Below the pieces are notes generated by a model. That model was given only the letters and a program-made list of their open reading frames with translations. It was not told where the DNA came from and did no database searches. DNA of 64,000 bases from Caecitellus pseudoparvulus. Lineage: Eukaryota; Bigyra: Bicosoecida. A program made the position numbers and the translations under genes. This document shows, in pieces, positions 22,101 through 32,724 of the stretch (position 1 is the stretch's first letter; each line of letters opens with the position of its first letter). The DNA is taken from NCBI GenBank assembly GCA_965644315.1, contig CBFFRQ010000029.1, positions 186,001 to 250,000 on the forward strand, written 5' to 3'.

Positions 22101-25100
22101 GCAACTCCTCGTTGGAGAGGAAGTAGAAGCGAGGGAAGGCAAGGCGTTTGGTTTCCAAGTACTCTTCGAGAGACTTCTGAATGGAGTCAAGCACTTGATT
22201 CGCCTGGGACAGCTGCTCCTTGGTGCCTTTCACAGTCCCTGCAACAACGGCCTTTGGGTTATTGCTGGTGCGTGTCATGATGGCCTTCCAAGTCCTGTCG
22301 ACCTTGGCGAAGCGCTTGGACTCCTCCTCCAGCTGGCGCTTGATGTCATCAGCAGCGAAGATGTTCTCCAAGTACATCCACTGCTTCTGGCACGTCAGCC
22401 ACTCATCCAGAGTCTCGGACAGCAGCATGAGTTTGCGCTGCCATGTCTCCACTTCAGCCTTGATGGGCGTACAGAAACGAGAGCCCAGGATGGTGTTGAT
22501 GGTCACGAGGCTCTCGTCCAGAGCAATGCTGATCTCCTCCACGGAGCCCATGATGAAGACGTCCTTCTGGTCTTTGTACCGCTGCACATCAAAGAGGATG
22601 TCATCCCAGACAGATGTGACTTTCTTGGCGAAAAGATCCAACAAGGCTGACTCTTGCACCGCCTGCGTTGCGACGACACCAATGGCTGTCGCCTTTTCGG
22701 CCACTCCCATGCTCAAGAGCTCCCCCAGGGTGTATGGGTGGTCTTCTTCGAGGCGCTGGCCAATGGCTGCTTCAATGTCAACCCAGTGTCGAGCTTGCAA
22801 GGCAGGGGATCTCAGGTCCATGATAACGGGAAGAATGTTGCGGAACTGCTCCACCAGGGCCCTCAGCTTCGCTGCTGCAGCGTTACCACGCAGTCCCCTC
22901 TCGCAGCGAGACGCGATTTTCAAGTGCTCCTGCACTCGCTTGTCCAGGCTTTCCGCGTCAATGCTGTCAAATCGCGCTGCGCGCCAGCCTTGAACGTCGT
23001 CGGTAAACTCCCGCATGGTCTTCCACAGGCGCACCTTCAAATTAATAAAGGCCGACACGTCATCGATGTAGCTATAGTCGTCTTCGTTGGGTGGCTGCTT
23101 CAGCATGATCTGGTAGTGCTTGTAGCGGTCAGCCTGGGCGCGCAGGGTTTGAATGTCTCGGGCGGCCCGGTCCACAAAAGCACACACTTCCCCAATGTCA
23201 GCGTCAGGGTTTCCTACGCGCGGATCATCCATGCGCTCTTGCACAGACAGCACAGCCTTCTTCAGGGTGGGGATGTCATTCTCTACCCTGCTCGCGAACT
23301 TGCGGGTGTCGTCTGCCAAGCTCACCTCTGTGCTCTGCACTGCGCCCTCGAGCTTCGTCATGGAGCTTCTCAAGGCCCTAAGCAGGGCTACCACTTCAGG
23401 GGAATTCTCCCACCCCGCCGACTGCATGATGGAGCCCAGCGCACGGGTGTGGGTCTCGTCATCTCGCATGTCTCCCAGGGCCTCCTGGGCAGCCTCCAGC
23501 ACCTCCACCTTCGCGACAAAGTCCTCCACCTCATCGGGGGAGGATAGCAGCACCTTCGAGTAGCCGGAAACCCGGTTGATAAGCGTGTTGGCACGCTCAG
23601 ACATGATATAGGGCAGCAAGTCCTGCATGGTGCTGAGCACTCGCTCAGGGGAGGGCAGCAGGCGCTGCTTGAGGCCCAGGCAATCCATGCGGATGATGCC
23701 GACATCGACGCAGTAAGGCAGAGCCTTAAACTCCCGCACTTGTTCAGAGTACTTGTGGATGGCGGCCTCCACGAATTCCAGGCTCGTGTCGACGTGCAGG
23801 CGTTGGTCAATCCCTGCCACCACTGCATCGTTGCGAAGAAAGGTAGCCGCCAGCGGCAGGAACGTCTGGGCATGCTGTTCGACGTTGGCATACGCCACAT
23901 CCAGTCCCTGCCACATGTCTGCTTCCATGCGCCGGTAGCCAACATGCTGCAGCACTTCACCGGCGAGGTCCCGCTCCTCATCGTCTGGGTCAGGCAGGGT
24001 TTCGCCGTCGTCTGCCGCTGCTTGAGTGTATGGAGCCAAGTCAGGGTGCGTCAAGAGGCGTGGTGGAGATGCGATGACTGCCAGGGCCTTGGACAAGACG
24101 CTACCCAGCTTCTGCCGCGCCACATGCAAGGGGGGGTCCAGTGTGATGACAGGCTCATGGCGGACGACAACGGAGGCGTCGATGTCCTCGCTTGGGTCAT
24201 CTGCAGCCCGAGCGCTGCCGCCTCCCTCATCGCCATCCTCCGACCCTACAAGCTTCTCCACGGCGTGAAAGTTGGCAGTCACGCGCACAAGAGGCACCCG
24301 GGTTGCGGTGTCTTGTGCCGCGAGCAGGCCGCCAACGGCCGCCGCGGCACCTGCTGAGCTGATGTCTCCAGGGGTTCCCACAATACCGTTTGGCAGGTCC
24401 TCTTCCATCTTTGATTCATCAGTTCGCACGACATGGGGTGGAGCCTGCTCTTCGGTTGGCAAGAGGAAGGAGCGCAAGGTGGCGGTCGAGTCCAGCGCGA
24501 GGTTCAGGAGGGAGTCTGCGATGATGAAGTCACAGACCCGGATGAACTTGGTCAGGCGCCTGCACTCGGCACGGAGGGCCGCCCGCTCCATGAACGTCAT
24601 CTTGTGGTCGGCTTTGATTTTGTTGGACTCCAGGAAGCGATCCAACTGTGTGTCGCACGCACCCCGCACCAAAGCCCGGACGTCCACGGCGAACTCTGAC
24701 AGCCACACGCCCACGTGGCGCCGCTTCTCAGCTTGCTGAGCGGTGAAGTCCTCCAACGTGTAGGTGCACTGGGGGTCGCATGCAAAGAGGCCCCACTTGT
24801 TCACTTCGAAGCACAGGCGCCGCAGCCGCACCATGGCGGTGCGCAGCACCCCATTCAGCACAAACAGCCCGCCCTGCAGGACTCCCACTGCTGCAGCCTG
24901 CTTGCGCCCAGTGATGCGCCGCCGCCACACAGTGAACATCTTCCACATGGGGAACTTGCGAAAGAAGTTGTTGGACCCGTGCATGTTCCGAATGGACCAG
25001 TACAGTCGGTGCTCGCGCTCCCATTGCTCCAGCGTCGTGAACTCACTGTCCGCGCCAAAGAACGTCGTGACGCCAGCGCGTGACAGCGTGAAGTACTGTG

Positions 25101-26081
25101 ACGTGTTAATGTCTTTATGTGCCACCGGCTTCAGCTCATAGGCACTCCTGCGGCTCGGGTCGCGAAACGACAAGTACAGGAAGTCGCCGGCGGCCAGTCG
25201 CCCCATCTGTGCCTCGCTCAGCTCCAGCGTTTCGATGAAAGTCGCCGTGCTTCGACCCTGGCGAGTGTGCTGATCTTGTCGATCAGTCCCCACAGCTGCC
25301 GTGCCACGGGGAGTGCTTGTCTCTGCGAGGAATGCAGGGCGCGAGTGGGGGCTGGCAACTGGTGAAGAGGGCGTTTCACTCGAGAAACTCTGAGCCAGCA
25401 ACCGCATGCAGGGCGCCTCACCTGACTTGCTCTCATCCCACGCGGCCTTCTTTGGGAGGCCAGGGATGAATCTGGACTTCCCAGACAGGCTCTGTGCTGA
25501 GGCTGGCGCCCTGCGCGTGCTGGCCTTGCCTGGGCTGGCAGTGCCCAACACAGCGTTTCGTGATCCACCTGCTGCCGCAGGTGTGGACCAGTGGCCGCTG
25601 CCGGAGCCAAAGGCCGCTCCACCTCGGTACATGGGCGGCAACTTTGACACTCTGTCTTTGGCCAGCACCACCGACGAAGTCAAGGCAGAGCTTGCCTGCA
25701 CGGAGCGGGTCACAGATCGTGCTGTGGCAAGCCAGGCCAGGCCACACTTGCCATCCTTACCCGTTTGCTCTGTCCAAGAACAGGCTCCGAAGCCGACACG
25801 CGCATCGAAGCTGGGAGTGTAGAGGACAGCCCTGGCTTACTGGTCGCTTGCTTGGAGCTGCGTGCTGCCAGTCGGGGGCGCAAGGACGTCGTGTACACGG
25901 GTAGTGTGTCCTGAGAAGCCGATGACTCCATGCCCCCGCGCGGCACAACTTTGGGCAGCAGAGGGCTGGCTGCGGACAACCGAACGTTTCCACTGGATGC
26001 AGAGCCATACAACCTCTTCTGCAGGTCAGCTGCTGAGGAAGGCGTCTCTGCCCTTGGCTTCTGAGGGGTGCGTCCGCTCAT
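13123..26081 (-). CDS. Axonemal dynein heavy chain (inner-arm, single-headed type)
   Basis: Exon 1 (25761-26081) encodes 107 Ser/Arg-rich residues from MSGRTPQKPR. A 65-nt phase-0 intron (25696-25760, GTAAGG...GTGCAG) leads to one uninterrupted 12.57-kb exon; total 4297 aa, the normal size. The tail has the helix pattern FFRKFPMWKMFTVWRR. Motor P-loops are visible in order: AAA1 GPAGTGKTESSKDLAKALG (about residue 1565), AAA2 GPTGAGKT (about 1845), AAA3 GVTGTGKT (about 2207) and AAA4 GVGGSGKQ (about 2570), with AAA1 Walker B CLDEFNRI and AAA3 VFVDDVNMP. The stalk coiled coil and microtubule-binding domain lie near 2870-3080, and the C-terminus ends KWVKAGTALLCQLND. The protein would drive flagellar bending by ATP-dependent microtubule sliding. 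Overall form resembles DNAH3/6/7/12-type inner-arm chains; a DNAH6-like assignment is tentative. Its start is divergent from the GPCR gene. Confidence 0.93.
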
Positions 26082-26575
26082 CGCGCTGGGTGCTGGTTAT
26101 CGTGCTGTTTCGATGCTCGGCGGGCCTCCAACTAGCTCAGTGCGCGAGGTGCTTGGGCGAGAGCAACACTGACGATGCTACCTCGCTAAGCTTCGATTTT
26201 GTTCGATTTGTGGGCGTGAGCAATCTGCGCGTCGCTGTAAGCCAGCGCACGCTGCGTGAAACGCCGCTGCAACTGCCGGCTGAGAAGGGGGGGTGCGGAG
26301 GGACGGGTCTCCCCCTCCCCTGCTCATCTCCTTCCAATCGCGAGAGATCACACCGTACTATCAAAGCCTGTGTACAATTCTGTGCGCTTTCCAAGAGCGC
26401 GCCACTCAACGCACCCACGGCACATGGTTGCAAAGCAGCCTGCTTGCGGAAATTGTACCACCCTCTCCGACAAGGATACCTTCAAGGGTCTCCTTGCCAG
26501 CTCTGATCGGCGCACAGGGCAGCATCAAAGCCACCCCAGAGTGAATGGTAGTGCCATCACTGCCCTCGGTTCATC
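26082..26575. promoter_or_regulatory. Divergent upstream region, dynein and GPCR
   Basis: A 494-bp region lies between the dynein start (minus) and the GPCR start (plus), so it must hold both promoters. No TATA box or repeated operator-like motif stands out. Short frames in it do not look coding. Confidence 0.45.
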
Positions 26576-27833
26576 ATGACGTTGTCAGATTCTGAGGTGT
26601 CCTCCATCAGGACTGTCTCCATCGTGGTGTCGGCTCTGTCTTGCATGGGCAGTACCTTCATTGTTGCCTGTTACATCGCCTACCCACATTTGCGAAAGCT
26701 TGCCTTCACACTGTGCGTGACTCGGTGGGCGGCTCGCACCCCTGTCCACGCCGTCCCTGACACGCCCGCCGTGCTTCATGTGCAGGGTGGCGATCCTCTC
26801 CTTCAACGACTTGCTCAACCAGCTTGCGGACTTCCTGCTTCCCGACACGAAAGACCTGGATTCACCCGAGGCCTTTCGGAACCCGACGGACTTGTGTGTC
26901 GCGCAGGGGGCATTGGACACGTTCGCAGAGTTGTCCTCTGTCATGTGGACGACGGCCATTGCGTTCACGCTGTACATGAGCGTGTTCAAGCGCATGACCG
27001 CCGACGAGCTCAAGTCCAAAATGGTATTCTTTTATGCTGCATGCTACGGCTTGCCCATTATCGCAATGGTGCTGCCCTTGGCCCTTGGGGCGTATGGACC
27101 AGCCGGGGCTTGGTGCTGGATCAAAGACGACTTCCAGTGGCTGCGCTTCGTGGTGTTCTACATCCCGCTGTGGATCGCCATCATCTTCAACGCAGTCGTT
27201 TACACGTGGGTCATCCGCCTCATTGCCTCGACGTACGCCGAGGGCACGGATGACGCCAGCGCCAAGCAGCTTGACACCATCACTCGCAAGCTGCGCTTGT
27301 ACCCAATCATCCTCGTCTTTGTGTGGCTGCCTGCGACTGTCAACCGCATAGTGGAGTGGAGCATCGACGATCAAGTGTTCGCCTTGTTTGTCATCCAAAA
27401 GGTCTGCTCTTCCTCCCAAGGCTTCTGCAATGCCTTCGCTTACGGCTTCAGCCAAGGCGTGCGAGAGGCGCTGCAGGACACCCTGCAGCGGCACTTCCCC
27501 ACCCTGTGTCCCGACCCCCACCGCCGGAAGATGCTGCGAGGAGTTGGCACCGAAGATGACAGCTTCAAGCACAAGCATGACTCGCTGGTGGATGTGCGGC
27601 GCATGGACAGCGCCGCTCAGCCCACGCGAAACACATTCGTTCCGGATGATGTCCTGGGAGACGGCCTGCAAGGGGAAGGGGAGGCGCTCCCCCAACATGA
27701 CTCCTTGGCAAGCGGCATCGCCGACGGCAGCGACATTGAGGTGGGCATGCCGCCTCCTGCTGGAGCCGTGGCTTCCTCTCGCGCTGACCGAGTTGCTTCG
27801 CTGCAGGCTTCGCGTGCGCATGACGACTTGTGA
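26576..27833 (+). CDS. cAMP-receptor-like (class E type) seven-TM GPCR
   Basis: Exon 1 26576-26712, a 73-nt intron (26713-26785, GTGCGT...GTGCAG) and exon 2 26786-27833 give 394 aa. The splice restores CYIAYPHLRKLAFTL-VAILSFNDLLNQLADF, the TM1-loop-TM2 pattern of Dictyostelium cAMP receptors. Seven hydrophobic segments follow, with family features: WTTAIAFTLYMSVFKRM (TM3), AWCWIKDDFQWLRF (extracellular loop 2), LRLYPIILVFVWLPATVNRI (TM6) and SSSQGFCNAFAYG (TM7). The cytosolic tail of about 130 residues is hydrophilic with Ser/Thr sites. It would be a plasma-membrane receptor coupling to heterotrimeric G proteins; the ligand cannot be read from sequence. Downstream, 151 bp separate it from the next plus-strand gene. 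Confidence 0.85.
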
Positions 27834-27984
27834 GGCAAAACATGTCGCTTGCCAAGAAGGCGCCGCACTGAATTCAACAACCTGTGTAGGGCTTGTCCTC
27901 AAGCTCTGTGGGGCTGCATTCACTGCGCTGGCGGGCTTGCAAGCAGGCGCGTTTCGCAGGCGCGTTTCATGAGCGGGCTGGGTC

Positions 27985-30900
27985 ATGGCGGCATTGGACT
28001 TGCTGGCTGCCGCTGAGGCTGCTTGTGACGCGGAATCCCAGGAGTCTCAGCGAAGGCAGAACTTGCTGCATGTGAATGAGCTCATCTTGCAAGCCTCCTT
28101 TGCAGACATTGAGGGCAAGCTGGGCCCTCTGAAGCGCTGCATCAGCGCAGGCTGCAGCAAGCATGCAGAGGCTGGTCTGGCTGCCGCCGCGCTGCAGGTG
28201 CTGGGATCGCTGCTCACGTTCCCCACCGTGAGGGGCAATGACAGCCACATTGCGTCCTTCCTCCCTTTGCTGGCTGGGTGCTTGAGGCGTAGGGGGGACA
28301 CTGTCGTGTTGCACTGGGCCCTTCGTGCGTGCCAGCACGTGCCTCCTCAGGCACTGCAGGACCCCACTGTGGTCATGGCTGCTGCAGCGGTTCTGAGCAG
28401 TGGTATCGATGCAGACGCACCATCTGACCGGTATGAAGTTGCTGCACGCGTCTTGCTGCTGGCATGCACTGACGCGCCCTTGGATTTCCGCCGACTTGCT
28501 GTGGCCTCGGGCTTGCCTGCCCTGGCCAGGGCCGCACAGGTCGCTGCCCACTCGACCCTGCTTTTTGACGCATCTGCCCAGCTTGTGCAGGTGCTGCTGG
28601 ACGCAGTCCTTGCCGATACTCATGTTGAACCGTCTGGCGAAGCTGCATCAGCTGCTTTCCTTGACGTGTGCATGGCTTGCTTGAAGAGTCCTCACGGGAG
28701 CACCATTGAGCGAATTTGGACGGTCCCCGCCAGTGCGCTACGCACCTTGGTAGCTTGTTCGGATGAAATGGCCTGCTTGCTCATTGGCAAGGAGGGGCTG
28801 TTGCTGATTCACCACCTTGTGGACTTTCCGCTCGAAGCATCGGTGTCCGTGGCTTCTGCGTTAACCTCCGCTGCGCAGGCGTGCCCCATGTCCCACATGA
28901 AGAAATCGCTGACCGAAGAAACCACAGCTGGGCTGCTTGAGGCTTTGGCAGAGGCCACGGCAAGACCCGACGTCGACTCGAGTGTTTCTGAGCAGTTGGC
29001 AGGGCTCATGTCACATGCATCCAAGGTGTATCAAGCCATTCGACAAGAGACCGGTCCTCCGGCGCCTGCGTCCCTCTCAGGAAGCCCTAGCTCTCATGCA
29101 GACAGCGCAAGTGGAAAGGAGCCTCCATGCTTGTCTCCGACCCGGGAGGTGAAGACAACTGTTCCGGTGCCAGCGTCTTCTTGCTCGGCAGACGCAGGTT
29201 CTGAGCCGGCACCAGGCACCCTGAGTTCTCAACAGCTGCAGCAGTCGTACCTGCAGCAGCAAAGCGCTGTTCGTGAGTTGTGCGAACTCGAAGCTTCAAC
29301 CAGGCAAGCTCGGGCTGAGAAGGGCGAGCTTGAGGCGGAGCTGAGGCAGCTTAGTGACGCCAGCGGCAGCTTGCGGGACGCGATTGCGGCGGGACACGCA
29401 GAGCGTGCTGCACTAAACAGCGAATTAGGCGACTTGCGCAAACAGCTGCACGCGCTGCGCAGCAGCAGAACGGCAGCGATATCTCAGATTGATACTGGTG
29501 TCGGGGCGGCCATCCAGGCTGCGAAGTCGAGCCAAGCACGAGCAGCTGCTGACGCAGACCAGGCCCTTCGCGCCCTCGGGGAAAGAGAGCAAGAAGTACA
29601 AGCACTGAGGGAGCGATGTAGCGCGTTAGAGGAGGAGCGAGATCGCGCAGTTGCTGCGGTCGGGGAGGAGGAGCGCGCATTGCAGGCACAGCTGGCCACA
29701 GCACGAGAGGAGAATGAAGCACTGCAGGGCTCTCTAGATGCCATGCAGGGTCAAGTCGCTTCGCTCCAGGCGCGGATCTCAGAGTACGATGCTGTGTTAT
29801 CCAGGAAAGAAGCGGAAACAGCCTCTGCGAGGTCTCAGCTCGCCGACTCACAGGCGCAGGCAGCATCTCTCCAAGCCGCACTCGATGCACGTATGCAGCA
29901 CGAAGGCAGCTTGCAGGATGGGGGCGAAGCTGGATCGACATCTGTATCTCCCCAACCAGCAGAGGGAGAGCACGCTCCCTCGGCGTCAGATATGCGTTTG
30001 AGGGAGCGGGTGTGCGAGTTGAAGGCTCAACTTAGTCTTGCTAAGGAAGATGCCAAGGTAGCAAGAACAGCCCTGGCTCAAAGCAGGTCTCCCCCAGTGT
30101 CGCCACGCAAAGGCGCTGCCGGAAGCCCTTCCACGATTGGCCAGCTGCGTTCCAAGCTGGCTGCAGCCTCCCGATCTGCAGCTTCCTACCGCGCTGAACT
30201 ACAGAGCGTGAACGACCGTTTGAAAACGGCTGTGATGGACGCTTTGAACCAGAAGAAGCGAGTGGAACGTTTCGCTGAAGCAGTGCGAGCTGCAAAAGCG
30301 GAGGCATCTGCTGTGAGGGATGCTCGTGCCAACGAGCAATCGAAACTGCTGGCCGCCCGAGAACGCATCTCCTCCCTGGAAAGGGCACTCGCCGAAAGTG
30401 ATGCGATTGCGGCAGAGGCAGCATCGCGACTCAAAGAAAGCGCTGATGCCAGGGAAGCTGCCGTAGCGGTCGCTGAGCGCAAGTGGTTCACACGCTTGCG
30501 GGACGCAGAGAAGGGAAGGCTTCAAGCTGAGGAGCGTGCAGAGTCCTTGCAAGCTGAGCTTCGAATGGCAGGTGTATCCGCGACCGATCCGGCAGGGCAG
30601 CAGGGACCCCGCTCTTTACCCCTTACTTCCTTTGAGATGGGGCAGTCCATTCTGCACGTGACTGAGCGGGCCCAAGCTGCGGAATCGGCCCTTGCAAGCG
30701 TGGAGGCAGCTGGACAGCATGCTGGGCTACAAGCATCCGAACAAAACCAAGCCCTGCAGCACTATGTCCGCGTATGCCTCTGCGTTGTCGAAGCGCTGGG
30801 CATGGAGTATGCAGGGCTGCTGAAGCGTGCCCTCAAGCTAGAGCGAGCGGCTGCTGTCAGCAAAGTGGAGGCTGAAGTGGCAGAGAAGGCCGCCTCCCTT

Positions 30901-32667
30901 GCAGCGTCTTCGGCCAGAAGTATCTCTGAGGCTCTGTCGCACGATGCACCAGACTTAGCTCGGCTCACAGAAAGTATACAGCACATGGTAGGGTCCATCA
31001 ACTCTGCAGCAAGCCACAACCATGGGGACGTGTTGCATGCCGCACAGTCGCTGGTCCCAGAGTGGTACAAGGGCGCCGTTGCACTCCATTCTCAAGAAGC
31101 ACCCCCACTACTGGCGAAAAATGCTGATGGGCCGTTTCACCTCGGCTTGCTGAAAGCCCTCAAGGCTGTCGTGAGGACAGGCGTCTCGGGAGAGCGGGGC
31201 ACGCCAAGCCCCTTCTCCATGCTCGAGAGCATGGTTGCGAGCCGAGCCCTTCCAGGGGAGACGCCTGGTGATGCAACCTCCGCAGGTCTGGAGGAGGCAG
31301 TGTCACCTCCCTTGGCTACTCCCCTTCCTCCTGAGCTTGTAACTGACCTAACACAGGCATGCTTTCGTACGCTGACGAGGGTAGCACTGTCTCGACTGCA
31401 GTTCGTCGCCGGGCGCCGGCTGCACAGTGGTGGAAGTGGTGCAGTGTCTGCAAATGCCGTGCGGGAGTGGTTCAAGCGATTGGGGCTTGTCAAGCCTTCC
31501 GCCGTTATTGCAGGAAACAACAAGCGTCTGTTGCATTTCAAGACAGCTGCGATGTCCTCCGCAGACTTTGATGTGCTGCTAGCATCTCATCACAGCCACA
31601 CACTGAGCGGGGACGTGTTTCATGCCATTGTCCGGGAGCTGGGCCTGCGCTTGTACCCTGCCAAGGTGATGCGGGTCGCTGCACACCACGCTGTCCTCCG
31701 CTGCTCTTGCCTTCGCGAGTGCGCACAAAGCTTGCCAAGCCCAGTGCTGTCTCTCTGGTTCCTGTGCCGTTTTAGACTTGGACCAGCACTGCAGCCAACG
31801 CTGCAGCGAGTTCGTGCCCACGCAAGCGACACGTGGGTGTCTGCTTTGGACGCTGCATGGGATGGTAGGGGCGCCTTCGAAGGCTCGGAGGTGCTGCAGC
31901 AGTGCAGAGCGGAGTTGAAGGGCTCTGCCCACCAGCTGCTGCTGACAGACCAGCCAATGGCACAGCTGTTTGACGATTGCGAAGCCCCCAGCGTGTCGTC
32001 TTCAGCTGCTCCTGTGGCCTGTGATGACCAGAGCAGTGGTCTGATGAGCGAGGAATGCGACTCGCCGCAGCCAGCCGACTGCACTCAAGAGGGACCTGCA
32101 AAATCTCCAGGGGCTCGCCTTGGGGTGAACGGTGCCACGCATGTCCTGCACCGCAATCAAGGGCAGCTTGCTGCCATTTTCTCTCACTACTGTCACTTGG
32201 CTGCCAGGCAAGGGCAGACGAGCACGCGTGGGGTTCGTGGCGCTGCGGCGGCAGGAGACGGGACTATGCCTTTGGAAATGCTGGTGCAGTGTTTGCACGA
32301 CCTGAACATCACCCCTGGCTTAGTGGCAGGCGATGTGGCGGCCCAAGTGCTGGGCCAGGTCTTCTTTCAAGGCGACGCAGCTCTGCTGCGAGTCCTCGGT
32401 CGCGTGCTGGGCAGCAGGTCACCCTCCAAAGCTGCTCACGCTCCTTTGCGAGGGATCTACGCCACCGAGGATGAGTTCACGTACCTTCTCTCTGTGCTGA
32501 GTTGCCTTGCTCTGGGTTCTGTGGCTTTGGGTGACATCCCCAACCTGACAAGAGAACAGGGCATGGAGGGAGCCAGGTACCTTCTCCAGTGGGCTGACCT
32601 GAGCAAGGGCATGGCAACAGTGCGCGCAGACCGCAGCCTGAGCGTGGCACCCTTTTCAATTGTGTAG
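27985..32667 (+). CDS. Large helical protein: ARM-like N-terminus, central coiled coil
   Basis: A single 1560-aa open frame with no intron needed. Residues 1-360 are Leu/Ala-rich helical repeats reminiscent of armadillo/HEAT folds. A Ser/Pro-rich linker follows, then a long coiled coil (about 410-900, many Glu/Arg/Gln/Ala heptads, e.g. QSYLQQQSAVRELCELEAS). The C-terminal 500 residues return to globular helical blocks, including QLAAIFSHYCHLA...PLEMLVQCLHDLNITPGLV, a pattern like EF-hand-like segments in some flagellar proteins of protists, without calcium-binding loops. I do not recognise an orthologue. Architecture suggests a cytoskeletal, centrosomal or flagellar structural role (inference). 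The stop lies 57 bp from the convergent UTP25 stop. Confidence 0.65.
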   Translation: MAALDLLAAAEAACDAESQESQRRQNLLHVNELILQASFADIEGKLGPLKRCISAGCSKHAEAGLAAAALQVLGSLLTFPTVRGNDSHIASFLPLLAGCLRRRGDTVVLHWALRACQHVPPQALQDPTVVMAAAAVLSSGIDADAPSDRYEVAARVLLLACTDAPLDFRRLAVASGLPALARAAQVAAHSTLLFDASAQLVQVLLDAVLADTHVEPSGEAASAAFLDVCMACLKSPHGSTIERIWTVPASALRTLVACSDEMACLLIGKEGLLLIHHLVDFPLEASVSVASALTSAAQACPMSHMKKSLTEETTAGLLEALAEATARPDVDSSVSEQLAGLMSHASKVYQAIRQETGPPAPASLSGSPSSHADSASGKEPPCLSPTREVKTTVPVPASSCSADAGSEPAPGTLSSQQLQQSYLQQQSAVRELCELEASTRQARAEKGELEAELRQLSDASGSLRDAIAAGHAERAALNSELGDLRKQLHALRSSRTAAISQIDTGVGAAIQAAKSSQARAAADADQALRALGEREQEVQALRERCSALEEERDRAVAAVGEEERALQAQLATAREENEALQGSLDAMQGQVASLQARISEYDAVLSRKEAETASARSQLADSQAQAASLQAALDARMQHEGSLQDGGEAGSTSVSPQPAEGEHAPSASDMRLRERVCELKAQLSLAKEDAKVARTALAQSRSPPVSPRKGAAGSPSTIGQLRSKLAAASRSAASYRAELQSVNDRLKTAVMDALNQKKRVERFAEAVRAAKAEASAVRDARANEQSKLLAARERISSLERALAESDAIAAEAASRLKESADAREAAVAVAERKWFTRLRDAEKGRLQAEERAESLQAELRMAGVSATDPAGQQGPRSLPLTSFEMGQSILHVTERAQAAESALASVEAAGQHAGLQASEQNQALQHYVRVCLCVVEALGMEYAGLLKRALKLERAAAVSKVEAEVAEKAASLAASSARSISEALSHDAPDLARLTESIQHMVGSINSAASHNHGDVLHAAQSLVPEWYKGAVALHSQEAPPLLAKNADGPFHLGLLKALKAVVRTGVSGERGTPSPFSMLESMVASRALPGETPGDATSAGLEEAVSPPLATPLPPELVTDLTQACFRTLTRVALSRLQFVAGRRLHSGGSGAVSANAVREWFKRLGLVKPSAVIAGNNKRLLHFKTAAMSSADFDVLLASHHSHTLSGDVFHAIVRELGLRLYPAKVMRVAAHHAVLRCSCLRECAQSLPSPVLSLWFLCRFRLGPALQPTLQRVRAHASDTWVSALDAAWDGRGAFEGSEVLQQCRAELKGSAHQLLLTDQPMAQLFDDCEAPSVSSSAAPVACDDQSSGLMSEECDSPQPADCTQEGPAKSPGARLGVNGATHVLHRNQGQLAAIFSHYCHLAARQGQTSTRGVRGAAAAGDGTMPLEMLVQCLHDLNITPGLVAGDVAAQVLGQVFFQGDAALLRVLGRVLGSRSPSKAAHAPLRGIYATEDEFTYLLSVLSCLALGSVALGDIPNLTREQGMEGARYLLQWADLSKGMATVRADRSLSVAPFSIV

Positions 32668-32724
32668 AGCAGTGTCGTCAGTGGCATGCATTGTGGAGCC
32701 GAGGCAGGGGGGCTCGGGCAGCTG

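Noticed and set aside
26137-26433. 98-codon minus-strand frame upstream of dynein
   Set aside because: No domain or family resemblance; it sits in a divergent promoter region and is short enough to arise by chance at this GC content.
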